This document shows, one piece after another, positions 24,487 through 30,821 of a stretch of 39,264 nucleotides of DNA (position 1 is the first letter of the stretch; every line of letters starts with the position of its first letter). This DNA is from SIG480 sp045649265. GTDB taxonomy: Bacteria > Bacillota > Clostridia > Oscillospirales > JAAYXM01. The position numbers and the translations under genes are program-made. The DNA is taken from the NCBI GenBank assembly GCA_045649265.1, contig JAZRPO010000029.1, positions 1 to 39,264 of the forward strand, written 5' to 3'. The notes under the pieces were generated by a model. It was not told where the DNA came from and made no database searches. It worked only from the letters and a program-made list of their open reading frames with translations.

Positions 24487-25068
24487 TCAAAATCTAATCC
24501 ATCCGATATTCGGATTTGCTAATTCCGCTACGCACAAACCTGCGAACAGCACGAACATAAATATACAAGCGACTTTAAGCCATTTATTCTCGGCCCTAAC
24601 AGATGCCATGTGTTCCTTATACGACTCTATCAGTTCTCTTTTATTCGACAACAGATGTTCGTAATTATTCGTAACGTCTTCACGATGCTGTGCGTAATGT
24701 GCCCTAATCTCGTCTATATGTTTTTCGCTTGCCTTATTTCTTTCTGCTGCTTGGAATTCATACATCTCCTTCAGGGCATGAATAGAGATACCTTTTAAAT
24801 CTTCTTTTGTTTTTTCAAGCCCGAGCATCTCTTCGAATGTGCCACCCATGGAATATATCACTCGTCTGACCGTGCAGAATCCGGGGTTATTACCAATCAT
24901 AGCGCAGATATTTTTCACGGTTGAGAGAGAAACTCCACTTCCTTTTGCGATTGCTTCGTTGGACAAACCCGTCCTTTCCTTTAATAATTTAATGTACTTT
25001 GCAATCAAAGCGACAAGTTCGTCATCTTCTTTTGACATTGATACATCATCAATCATTTGTTCATTCAT
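24487..25068 (-). CDS. Membrane-anchored helix-turn-helix protein (193 aa)
   Basis: Residues about 15-75 form an Xre-type HTH (LIAKYIKLLKERTGLSNEAI, then SGVSLSTVKNICAMIGNNPG). Residues about 95-160 are a charged coiled coil with many histidines and glutamates (IDEIRAHYAQHREDV). Residues about 165-185 are one membrane helix (VACIFMFVLFAGLCVAELA). A DNA-binding head on a membrane tether is unusual for a repressor. It could sense membrane events or be a host-like regulator; I do not know its operator. It precedes the four-helix membrane protein with overlapping signals. Confidence 0.8.
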   Translation of the reverse strand: MNEQMIDDVSMSKEDDELVALIAKYIKLLKERTGLSNEAIAKGSGVSLSTVKNICAMIGNNPGFCTVRRVIYSMGGTFEEMLGLEKTKEDLKGISIHALKEMYEFQAAERNKASEKHIDEIRAHYAQHREDVTNNYEHLLSNKRELIESYKEHMASVRAENKWLKVACIFMFVLFAGLCVAELANPNIGWIRF

Positions 25069-25091
25069 TATTATTTTATCCTTTCATAAAT

Positions 25092-25167
25092 CGCATATCT
25101 ATGCGGTTTTTGGGGTGCAGTACAATATAATAACCTATTTAAAATTAAAATATTGTACTGCTTTTTT
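25092..25167. promoter_or_regulatory. Palindromes upstream of the membrane-anchored HTH gene
   Basis: CGCATA-TC-TATGCG lies at 25092-25105. Further out, GCAGTACAATAT (25117-25128) is the exact inverse of ATATTGTACTGC (25150-25161), with a T-run (25162-25167) after it on the + strand. They could be operators for the HTH protein on its own promoter, or a + strand terminator. No clear leftward promoter is visible. Confidence 0.6.
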
Positions 25168-25209
25168 ATTCGTTTTTATTCGGTAACACTATGAGGTAGT
25201 ATCTTAATC

Positions 25210-25238
25210 TTTACTTTTTGTTCAAAATCGGTTAATAT
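25210..25238 (+). promoter_or_regulatory. Promoter of the 25273 gene
   Basis: TTTACT (25210-25215), 17 bases, TAATAT (25233-25238). Confidence 0.5.
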
Positions 25239-25272
25239 TTAAACATAAACAAAAACCGAAAGGATGATTCAT

Positions 25273-25431
25273 ATGAAAAAGAACAACACAGAAACAAATG
25301 CAAAGATTAAGAGAAGCACAAGTAAGAAGTTCATGACCAAAGAGATCAGAAGCATGCTCAAGGATTGTGACGACATAGTGTTACTTAATTATATTTATGT
25401 GTTACTTTTGAAAAGCTTTAAGGACGAGTAG
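25273..25431 (+). CDS. Small basic protein in the lysogeny block (52 aa)
   Basis: ATG 25273 follows AAAGGATG. The N-terminal half is basic and polar (KKNNTETNAKIKRSTSKK), the C-terminal half is hydrophobic-acidic (DDIVLLNYIYVLLLKSF). Its last 30 bases overlap the 3' end of the CI-like repressor gene on the other strand. It has its own candidate promoter, so it may be made during lysogeny. The function is unknown; a small lysogeny-linked factor is possible. Confidence 0.6.
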   Translation: MKKNNTETNAKIKRSTSKKFMTKEIRSMLKDCDDIVLLNYIYVLLLKSFKDE

Positions 25432-25758
25432 AGCAGCATCTAACTGATCCGGCGGAAGCTCACAGAGAATCTTAATTCCCTCTGTGAGTTTTTCATTTTT
25501 ACGCATCTTAAAGTAGATGTCTGCCATTTCTTCGTTAGTTTGTTGCATTGCACCTGCTTCTTCTTCATATCCCATTATAATTAATGGTGTTACTTGTAAT
25601 ATTTCAGCAAGAAGATGAATCTTATCACGTCTCATATTTTTAATATATCCCGTTTCCCACTTCTTGACTGTGCTTTTTCCTACACCCACATATTTACCTA
25701 TATCTTCTAATGTTAGATTAAGTTCTTTTCGCCGGGCATGAATGTCAAATTTCTTCAT
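25402..25758 (-). CDS. CI-like Xre-family repressor (118 aa)
   Basis: The start ATG (25758) has AGGAGG upstream; the longer frame from 25809 adds an unlikely leader. Residues about 5-60 make an HTH: RKELNLTLEDIGKYVGVGKS, then TVKKWETGYIKNMRRDKIHL. The C-terminal half is helical and acidic with no LexA-type Ser/Lys protease, so induction by RecA-driven self-cleavage is not expected. It is divergent from the Cro-like gene at 25937 across operator repeats, the lambdoid layout. Its own promoter contains an operator copy, suggesting autoregulation. Confidence 0.85.
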   Translation of the reverse strand: MKKFDIHARRKELNLTLEDIGKYVGVGKSTVKKWETGYIKNMRRDKIHLLAEILQVTPLIIMGYEEEAGAMQQTNEEMADIYFKMRKNEKLTEGIKILCELPPDQLDAALLVLKAFQK

Positions 25759-25780
25759 AGTTTTTCCTCCTTTCATTTGC

Positions 25781-25902
25781 ATTATAACACAACGGTTTCC
25801 AAAAAGCAATACTTTTTTTCAAAAAAATAAAAAAAAGTTTCCAAAAAGCTATTGACAAACGAAAAAAAATGTGCTATAGTAAAAGTGTCCTAAAAGGAAA
25901 CA
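25781..25902. promoter_or_regulatory. CI/Cro switch: divergent promoters and operator repeats
   Basis: Rightward promoter: TTGACA (25852-25857), 17 bases with TGC, TATAGT (25875-25880). Leftward promoter: TTGCTT (reverse of 25804-25809), 17 bases, TATAAT (reverse of 25781-25786). A repeated GTTTCC(A/T)AAAA element occurs at 25795-25809 (within the leftward promoter), 25837-25850 (just upstream of the rightward -35) and 25886-25902 in inverse, more palindromic form over the rightward start. A fourth copy, GTTTCCTGAAAAGAAA, is at 26141-26156. Confidence 0.85.
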
Positions 25903-25936
25903 AAACAAACAAAGAGTCAAAAACGGAGGTGTTAAT

Positions 25937-26149
25937 ATGGATTGTAACAAATTAAAAGGTAAGATAATCGAAAAAGGCTACTCTATGAAGAGTTTCAGCT
26001 CAGCAGTTGGCATAAGCGCAGTTTCTCTCTATAGAAAGATGAAAGGCATCAGAGAATTTGACAGAGATGAAATTGAAAAGATTGTTGAGTTGTTGTCTTT
26101 AGAAAACGAGCAGATAGTCGAAATTTTTTTTAACAAAAAAGTTTCCTGA
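25937..26149 (+). CDS. Cro-like Xre-family protein (70 aa)
   Basis: ATG 25937 follows CGGAGGTG. The HTH spans about residues 10-45 (YSMKSFSSAVGISAVSLYRK), then a helix rich in Glu and Ile. It is the first gene after the rightward promoter and divergent from the repressor, as Cro is in lambda. It would counter the repressor or time early genes; its operators are the same repeats. The fourth operator copy overlaps its stop codon. Confidence 0.85.
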   Translation: MDCNKLKGKIIEKGYSMKSFSSAVGISAVSLYRKMKGIREFDRDEIEKIVELLSLENEQIVEIFFNKKVS

Positions 26150-26180
26150 AAAGAAATAAACAAAGAAAGGAGATAAGAGA

Positions 26181-26240
26181 ATGAACTACAAAACGGGCCG
26201 ATACGGTGGATTGGAGGTCAAATTTAACTCTCCTAAAATA
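26181..26240 (+). pseudogene. Possible 5' remnant of an early gene before the inverted moron
   Basis: ATG 26181 has a good site (AAAGGAGATAAGAGA) and starts MNYKTGRYGGLEVKFNSPKI. The frame remains open to 26639, but from about 26327 it runs antisense to a better gene and becomes serine-rich, so only the first part looks coding. It may be a gene cut by insertion of the reverse-strand cassette. Confidence 0.35.
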
Positions 26241-26285
26241 AAAAAGCCGCACAAGATGATTTTAAAAGGCATGCTTTGTGCGGCA
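26241..26285 (-). terminator. Intrinsic terminator of the reverse-strand gene 26327-26710
   Basis: On the minus strand, a stem of GCCGCACAA with its complement (26247-26255 and 26277-26285) runs into six T (26241-26246). On the + strand the U-run is absent, so rightward early transcription can pass. Confidence 0.8.
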
Positions 26286-26326
26286 GGGAAAGTTATAAGT
26301 GCTGAATTTTTAAAAAGAATATATGA

Positions 26327-26710
26327 TTATTCTTCTATTTCGAGCCCTTTAGATTCGGCATACAGAAGAATGAAACGAATAAGTTTATTTAAATTTTTAC
26401 GGTCTTCTCGCAGCATTTCGAGTTCATCTGCATCAGGTTCATCATATTTTATTGAATCATTAATCAGAGATTTGTATGTACGAACTACTTCGAGTATATC
26501 TTCAATTAAATCATCTGATATTTCAAGATTGCCTGATGCTAATTGCACGATGAGGTCATATGCATTTAGAGGTGTTAAACCGATTGTAACAGTCCCTTTA
26601 AATTCTGAGGATGTTGCATATATGGGAGTTAAAGAATAAAATTCAGGTTCTGAATTATAATGTCCCAGTGACTGTATTAATGGTAATTTATGTTCTTCTG
26701 GTATTAACAT
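26327..26710 (-). CDS. Inverted moron-like gene, soluble acidic protein (127 aa)
   Basis: ATG 26710 has AAAGGA nine bases upstream. The product MLIPEEHKLPLIQSLGHYNS... is soluble; the second half is acidic and helical (SDDLIEDILEVVRTYKSL, PDADELEMLREDRKNL). It lies opposite to all flanking early genes and carries its own terminator, the marks of a moron. The opposite + frame is serine-rich and is judged a shadow. No family is recognised. Its expression in the prophage could benefit the host. Confidence 0.75.
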   Translation of the reverse strand: MLIPEEHKLPLIQSLGHYNSEPEFYSLTPIYATSSEFKGTVTIGLTPLNAYDLIVQLASGNLEISDDLIEDILEVVRTYKSLINDSIKYDEPDADELEMLREDRKNLNKLIRFILLYAESKGLEIEE

Positions 26711-26764
26711 GTAATTGTTCCTTTCTTATGATATTTTTTAAGTGCAAAGGAGTGATAAATACAA

Positions 26765-26959
26765 ATGCTTATCGATAATTTAAAGCAGGAGTTTGAAAAA
26801 AAGCAGCTTACAATTTACAAAGTTTCAAAATTAACCGGGATTAAATACGAATTATTGCGTCGGTCACTTAACGAGAAGCGTCGATTGGCAGCGGATGAGC
26901 TTATACTTATCCTTACCAAATGCGGTATTGCGTATGATGATATAGTCAAGTGTGATTGA
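26765..26959 (+). CDS. Small Xre-like HTH protein (64 aa)
   Basis: ATG 26765 follows AAAGGAGTGATAAATACAA. The HTH spans roughly residues 12-40 (EKKQLTIYKVSKLTGIKYEL). It has the pattern of small regulators near Cro in Firmicutes phages. Its stop lies inside a dyad (26952-26982). Function beyond DNA binding is unknown. Confidence 0.75.
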   Translation: MLIDNLKQEFEKKQLTIYKVSKLTGIKYELLRRSLNEKRRLAADELILILTKCGIAYDDIVKCD

Positions 26960-26982
26960 CTACTATAAACGTAGTATATCAC
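26952..26982. promoter_or_regulatory. 31-base dyad between the small HTH and excisionase-like genes
   Basis: GTGAT-2-ACTAC-7-GTAGT-2-ATCAC: two nested 5-bp arms, mirror-related with 2-base gaps. It could be an operator for one of the nearby HTH proteins or an RNA stem. Confidence 0.55.
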
Positions 26983-27023
26983 AAAACAAAATATATGTCA
27001 AGAAAAAAAGAAAGGAGATGCAT

Positions 27024-27335
27024 ATGAACACATCAACAACGATGAATCTTGAAGACTTCATGCGGCAAAGAAAAAGCCAGATGCAGAACAGAAGCGATGA
27101 CCTTGAATACATATCAGCTGAAGAGTATGCAATCAAGCTTCATATATCTGCCGGAGCAATTCGCAAACGATGCCGTGAAGGAAAGATTCCGAATGCAATT
27201 AAAGAAGGCTCTCGGTGGCTGATTGGTATTAAGCCGACATTCAGCCGGGAAGAGATGGAGAAGCTTCAGAGCGAGAATGTGAAGCTGAAGGATACGTTAA
27301 GAGAAGTAATGGCTATGTTGGTGGGGGTGATATGA
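27024..27335 (+). CDS. Excisionase-like / MerR-type DNA-binding protein (103 aa)
   Basis: ATG 27024 is six bases after AAAGGAG; the upstream GTG (26952) in the same frame has no site. The centre, YISAEEYAIKLHISAGAIRK, then RCREGKIPNAIKEGSRWLI, is the helix-turn-helix_17 / excisionase pattern. The C-terminus is a coiled coil. It may be the directionality factor that pairs with the integrase at attP, or a general early regulator. It is in the early operon, where Xis is expected. Confidence 0.75.
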   Translation: MNTSTTMNLEDFMRQRKSQMQNRSDDLEYISAEEYAIKLHISAGAIRKRCREGKIPNAIKEGSRWLIGIKPTFSREEMEKLQSENVKLKDTLREVMAMLVGVI

Positions 27336-27501
27336 ATGAGTATCGAAAAAAGAAAAGACAGCAAAAGCAACGGTGGAAATACTGGATGTTATTATTGACA
27401 ACGAATTGGGTGCAGAAGAAACAATTTTGGCGCTTTCATATGTGCTTAAAGCTACTGCTGCAGCTATCGGCGGAGCAACAGAAAAGGAGGAAGAGAAATG
27501 A
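27336..27501 (+). pseudogene. Early gene with apparent frameshift at an A6 run
   Basis: An ATG at 27336 (after GGGGGTG) opens MSIEK..., but the reading frame after the A-run 27346-27351 is off by one. Removing one A joins it to a plausible frame that reads ATVEILDVIIDNELGAEETI then LALSYVLKATAAAIGG and ends at TGA 27499-27501, overlapping the next ATG. The frame from ATG 27332 gives a tryptophan- and lysine-rich product that looks non-coding. Either the gene is mutated, the run is a sequence error, or frameshifting or slippage makes the product. The function is unknown. Confidence 0.6.
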
Positions 27502-27701
27502 GTATAACAATAGAGTCATTGAACAAGATTGAAAAGGCAGGTAACGAAATCTGCGACATTGTAACGGCGAATGAGTTGACATACGATGAATTGTTTGTGC
27601 TGCTTGAGCTTCTGCGAAAATCTGTTATAGAATCATTAGAGCAGGAAAAGAATGAGGAGGAAGAAGAAAATGAGGCGGTATCTGAAAATTGCAAGGTTTG
27701 A
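27498..27701 (+). CDS. Small acidic early protein (67 aa)
   Basis: ATG 27498 follows AAGGAGGAAGAGAA. The sequence is helical and ends in an acidic run. It resembles the shifted gene before it in size, start (MSI) and helical character, and may be a distant relative. Function unknown. Confidence 0.7.
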   Translation: MSITIESLNKIEKAGNEICDIVTANELTYDELFVLLELLRKSVIESLEQEKNEEEEENEAVSENCKV

Positions 27702-27876
27702 AAAAGGCATGAATCAGAGAGTAGCGGCAAAGAGACTCAATATACCGATTGAAATATATCAGTATTTTGAGGACGGGAAAATTATGAATCCCCTGCCGCT
27801 GTGGGTTGCGGTTAAAATTAGTGAGGTATTCGGACTTAGCATTGATTATATAGAAAGTGAGGAAAGTAAAGAATGA
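27670..27876 (+). CDS. Xre-like HTH protein (68 aa)
   Basis: The start at 27670 (MRRYLKIARFEKGMNQRVAA) is preferred because GGAGGAAG precedes it; an in-frame ATG at 27652 lies upstream. An Xre-type HTH spans about 8-45. The stop overlaps the next start (ATGA). It is one of several small DNA-binding proteins in this operon. Confidence 0.7.
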   Translation: MRRYLKIARFEKGMNQRVAAKRLNIPIEIYQYFEDGKIMNPLPLWVAVKISEVFGLSIDYIESEESKE

Positions 27877-28199
27877 AAAAGAGACTAAAGAAGGCAAATG
27901 CTGAGTTAAGGCAGGTCGTGAGTGACATCGCAGACGCATTAGTGGTGTTGAAAGAGGTTGACGATGCGGTCAACGTGCGCAGGAAAGAGTTGAAGGAGTT
28001 GGTTGAGTATATCAGTGCTACGAAGAAGCTTGACGCATCATCTGCTATTGGCTCGGGCAAGTACGAAGAAGAAACGTACATCATGCACAAGCTCAGAGAT
28101 CTGGAGAGAGACTATAAAGAATTAGTTCGCAAGCATAACTGCTTGGCGGAGGTTGTGGGCGAATTGAATATGGAAAGTCATACGCATTGGTGGAAGTAA
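27873..28199 (+). CDS. Coiled-coil early protein (108 aa)
   Basis: ATG 27873 overlaps the previous stop. It is mostly one long helix (KKRLKKANAELRQVVSDIAD through RDLERDYKELVRKH) and ends SHTHWWK. No family is recognised. Confidence 0.7.
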   Translation: MKKRLKKANAELRQVVSDIADALVVLKEVDDAVNVRRKELKELVEYISATKKLDASSAIGSGKYEEETYIMHKLRDLERDYKELVRKHNCLAEVVGELNMESHTHWWK

Positions 28200-28215
28200 G
28201 AAAGGAAGTAATGAC

Positions 28216-28377
28216 ATGTTATATATAGTTATGATATTGGGTGTTATAGGAATGGGTACGGTTACGGTTAAGACGGTTGAGTTTGTGAAGTGTGTGAAAC
28301 GTGCGAAGGCTCAGAAGCGTAAGAGAGCATATAGAAGACGTTGGGAGAAGAGATTCAGGGAATTAGGATATATATAA
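28216..28377 (+). CDS. Small membrane protein with basic tail (53 aa)
   Basis: ATG 28216 follows AAAGGAAGTAATGAC. Residues 1-20 are a hydrophobic helix and the rest is strongly basic (AQKRKRAYRRRWEKRF). Single-pass, with the basic tail probably cytoplasmic. Function unknown. Confidence 0.6.
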   Translation: MLYIVMILGVIGMGTVTVKTVEFVKCVKRAKAQKRKRAYRRRWEKRFRELGYI

Positions 28378-28392
28378 GATAGGAGAGATAAG

Positions 28393-28668
28393 ATGTATAT
28401 ATGTACTAAGTGTTATGCTACTCTTGATGCAAATGAGAGGAAATGCCCGGTGTGCGGAGGTGCGGCAGTTCCGGCAAGGAAGGCATCAGCTCAGATGCCT
28501 CCTGCTCCTGCACCATATATCAGAAGAACAGTATACCAAGTGAGGAAATGCGGAACGAGAGAGCTTGTAGAAGAGCACAACAACGTACGAGATGCTCGCA
28601 AGCTTGGACTTGAAGAAGGATATTATATAGAACAGGTTATAAAAATGACAAAAAATAAAAGCGCCTGA
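28393..28668 (+). CDS. Zinc-ribbon protein (91 aa)
   Basis: ATG 28393 follows AGGAGAGATAAG. A zinc ribbon CTKCYATLDANERKCPVC gives two CxxC pairs near the N-terminus, a proline linker, and a C-terminal domain like VYQVRKCGTRELVEEHNNVR. It is the last gene before the candidate origin; its final bases fall inside the first hairpin arm. Confidence 0.75.
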   Translation: MYICTKCYATLDANERKCPVCGGAAVPARKASAQMPPAPAPYIRRTVYQVRKCGTRELVEEHNNVRDARKLGLEEGYYIEQVIKMTKNKSA

Positions 28669-28775
28669 CTGTCAAGAGTACCATAGAGAAAGTAGAAAAA
28701 CACCACTCTCAAATTGACAGTCAGGCAATGCCCAAAGCATGTACATATTATATCATGCTCTGGATCAATTGTCAA
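28663..28775. other. Candidate replication origin: two hairpins and TTGACA-type repeats before rep
   Basis: GCCTGACTGTCAA (28663-28675) is the exact inverse of TTGACAGTCAGGC (28714-28726) across 38 bases, with AGAGT/ACTCT also pairing inside. A second stem pairs CCAAAGCATG (28732-28741) with CATGCTCTGG (28754-28763), nine of ten bases. TTGACAG occurs at 28714-28720 and 28866-28872, its inverse at 28669-28675, and TTGTCAA at 28769-28775. An AT-rich stretch follows to 28860. The arrangement upstream of an HUH Rep gene suggests a double-strand origin. Confidence 0.55.
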
Positions 28776-28845
28776 GATGAATTTTTAAAAAATAAGGAAC
28801 TGTTTAAAATTTAAAAAAATTTAGTAATTTCCTATATTTTTATCT

Positions 28846-28854
28846 TGATATAAT
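28846..28854 (+). promoter_or_regulatory. Extended -10 promoter of rep
   Basis: TGATATAAT fits an extended -10 (TGN-TATAAT). The -35 region is weak. The expected start is near 28861, about 20 bases before the rep start codon. Confidence 0.5.
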
Positions 28855-28883
28855 TATTATTTGAATTGACAGGAGGTGGTAGT

Positions 28884-29579
28884 GTGTACTTAAGAAAAAC
28901 GGTTGAAACACCATGGTGTATATTCAGGTACCTATACAGAAGCAGTCGGTACGGTAAAAAGTCAAAACGTGGTGGTCGGGTTGCTCCGACATCAGAGCAG
29001 CAAAAAAGCATTAATAAAAGAATAGCATCACAAAAAAGACTGTGGCTGATATGTCAATACTTTTCTCGTGATGATTATTTTTTGACTTTTACATATAGGC
29101 GGAGCGAGAGACCTGACAATATAGATGATGCGATGAAGCTGATGAGCAAGGCATTACAGAAGCTTGCAAGGATCCTGAAAAAGAAAAATATAAAGCTATC
29201 GTATTTCCATGTTTGCGAACGTGGGGAACGTGGCGGTGTTCATCATCATGTGTTAATCAAGAACAGATTCCCGGTAGGTGATTTATTCAATGCAGATATA
29301 TGGGAGCATGGGAAGATAGTGTTTGAAGAGGTTTACTCAAAGGGTGTAGTTAAGCTTGCGGAATATTTTGTGAAGGGTGACAGTGAAGTGTCTGAGAAGA
29401 AGTATTCGCAGAGCAGAGATCTTGTCACACCTAAGCCGAAGGTTGAGGTTATTAAGTCGGACGGATGGCTTGATGTGCCGAGAGGGAAGAAGGGATACGA
29501 TCTGATAAACTTAGTAGACGGCAGGACGGAGTATGGCGGAGATATATATCAGGGGTATATGCTTGTGCGGAGGGAATAG
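28884..29579 (+). CDS. HUH-endonuclease Rep (rolling-circle replication initiator-like)
   Basis: The start is GTG 28884, six bases after AGGAGGT; the earlier TTG 28866 lacks a site. Of 231 residues, motif I is YFLTFTYRR (65-73), motif II is GGVHHHVLI (117-125) with the HUH histidines, and motif III is AEYFVKG with Tyr161 and Lys164 (YxxK). A C-terminal KKYSQSRDLVTPKPKVEV is typical of phage/plasmid VP4-like Rep. Such enzymes nick one strand and stay bound to its 5' end. It belongs to a dsDNA tailed-phage genome with no polymerase or helicase visible, which suggests host replication after a nick at the hairpin region upstream. Confidence 0.85.
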   Translation: MYLRKTVETPWCIFRYLYRSSRYGKKSKRGGRVAPTSEQQKSINKRIASQKRLWLICQYFSRDDYFLTFTYRRSERPDNIDDAMKLMSKALQKLARILKKKNIKLSYFHVCERGERGGVHHHVLIKNRFPVGDLFNADIWEHGKIVFEEVYSKGVVKLAEYFVKGDSEVSEKKYSQSRDLVTPKPKVEVIKSDGWLDVPRGKKGYDLINLVDGRTEYGGDIYQGYMLVRRE

Positions 29580-29613
29580 AGAAAATCATCACTGTCGTGA
29601 CAGATATTCTCGG

Positions 29614-29640
29614 TGGGGCGGCAGGAGCAAGCCCCTGCCC
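29614..29640. repeat. GC-rich palindromic element in the gap after rep
   Basis: GGCAGG (29620-29625) and CCTGCC (29634-29639) form a stem in a GC-rich stretch that contrasts with the surrounding AT-rich DNA. It may be another small mobile palindrome. I recall GC-rich palindromes of this type in gut Clostridia but did not check. Confidence 0.5.
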
Positions 29641-29672
29641 TACAACAAAAAACAAAAATTGGAGGAATGGAA

Positions 29673-29921
29673 ATGGAAAAGGAAATGCAAACCGCAAAGG
29701 AAATTCAAATCACAAAGGAACAGTACATAGCGGTACTTGAAAGAAATATGGAGCTTGAAGCACAGGTGCTTGAGCTGAATCAGAAGCTTGACATAATAAG
29801 TCAGAGACATGAAGAATTATGCGCAATTGCACAGAGACTGTATGTGCGTCTTGAAACTGCAAAAAAATATTTCAGAAAGGAGAGAGACGAGCATGGAAAG
29901 GATGAGTATTTCAGAGTATAA
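29673..29921 (+). CDS. Coiled-coil early protein (82 aa)
   Basis: The start ATG 29673 is seven bases after GGAGG; ATG 29667 is too close. The product is almost all helix (ITKEQYIAVLERNMELEAQV). It overlaps recU by 29 bases. Function unknown. Confidence 0.65.
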   Translation: MEKEMQTAKEIQITKEQYIAVLERNMELEAQVLELNQKLDIISQRHEELCAIAQRLYVRLETAKKYFRKERDEHGKDEYFRV

Positions 29922-30510
29922 CCGTTTGGTTAACAAGGGTATGAAGATAAGTGCGGATGAGTGTGTTCTGAGGAATACTCTTTCCAATGCGGCAGGGATG
30001 CACTTTGAGAAGGATATTCAGAGAGGTTGCGAGAAATACAGACAGAGAGGCATGGCGGTAATCAACAAGGTTGCAGAGCCTTACCGGGTACTGCGGAACA
30101 ACAGAGACGGAAGCTTTTATGGTCGGCATACGGGGAAGGCTGAGCCGGATTTCAAGGGATTGATTGCCGGTGGTCGTGCGGTTGCATTCGAGGCGAAGAG
30201 TACAAGTAAGACGAGGATTCAGAAGAATGCTGTTACAGAAGAGCAGGCGGAGTGGTTAGAAGAACAATTCAACATGGGCGCTGTTGCATTTGTATGTGTG
30301 TTTATCCGTGATATGGCATTCTCGGTACCGTGGCAAATATGGAGAGATATGAAGCTGTTATACGGCAAGAAATATCTTCTGGCGGAGGATATAAAAAGAT
30401 TCAGGGTAGATTACCATCCTGATGGTGTGAAGTTCTTAGAGTATTTGGATGGTGGAGATTATCTTGGGCTGAAGGAGTGTGTAGTCGTTGGCGAAAAAGA
30501 AAAACTGTAA
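29893..30510 (+). CDS. RecU-like Holliday junction resolvase
   Basis: It cleaves four-way junctions during recombination and replication. Start ATG 29893 (a second, 29902, is possible); 205 residues. The RecU core is visible: AGMHFEKDI with Glu39, EPDFKG with Asp86, and AFEAKST with Glu100 and Lys102, in a PD-(D/E)XK fold. The stretch MAVINKVAEPYR is also typical. It lies beside rep, as recombination genes often do in Firmicutes phages, and could resolve joints in concatemers. Confidence 0.88.
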   Translation: MERMSISEYNRLVNKGMKISADECVLRNTLSNAAGMHFEKDIQRGCEKYRQRGMAVINKVAEPYRVLRNNRDGSFYGRHTGKAEPDFKGLIAGGRAVAFEAKSTSKTRIQKNAVTEEQAEWLEEQFNMGAVAFVCVFIRDMAFSVPWQIWRDMKLLYGKKYLLAEDIKRFRVDYHPDGVKFLEYLDGGDYLGLKECVVVGEKEKL

Positions 30511-30790
30511 ATACTGCGGCAAGGAATTCATAGCTAAGAGTTGTGAGAAATATTGCAGCAAGCGGTGTCGGAAAGACTTCGAAAACGAAAAAACAAAAAA
30601 AGAAAGAGATGCAAAGCTCAGGCGGTATAAGTGGCCGAGCGATAAGAAGTGTTCAAAATGCAAATATTCGGTGCTGATTGAAGGGCATTACTGTTGCGAT
30701 TATTTGAACATAGTCGGCAGAATGCGAGATTGTGAGTATGGAGATGGATGCACGAAGTATGAGAAAAGAGGCAGGATGTTTAGGTTATAA
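30488..30790 (+). CDS. Zinc-finger protein (100 aa), TTG start
   Basis: No ATG serves this frame near its beginning; TTG 30488 follows AAGGAG by about ten bases and overlaps recU. The N-terminus reads NCKYCGKEFI and KYCSKRCRKDF, a zinc-finger pair, and the C-terminal half has KCSKCKYSVL and HYCCDYL, giving a second cluster. DNA or RNA binding is possible. Confidence 0.75.
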   Translation: MAKKKNCKYCGKEFIAKSCEKYCSKRCRKDFENEKTKKERDAKLRRYKWPSDKKCSKCKYSVLIEGHYCCDYLNIVGRMRDCEYGDGCTKYEKRGRMFRL

Positions 30791-30821
30791 GCGGACAGAA
30801 AATAAAAACGGAGGAATTGAA

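Noticed and set aside
26181..26639. 152-residue rightward gene
   Set aside because: From about 26327 it is antisense to a better leftward gene with ribosome site and terminator, and it becomes serine-rich; only its 5' part may be a remnant.
27332..27532. 66-residue gene rich in Trp, Lys and Gln
   Set aside because: Composition looks like a shifted reading; the neighbouring frame gives a more natural protein after one A is removed.
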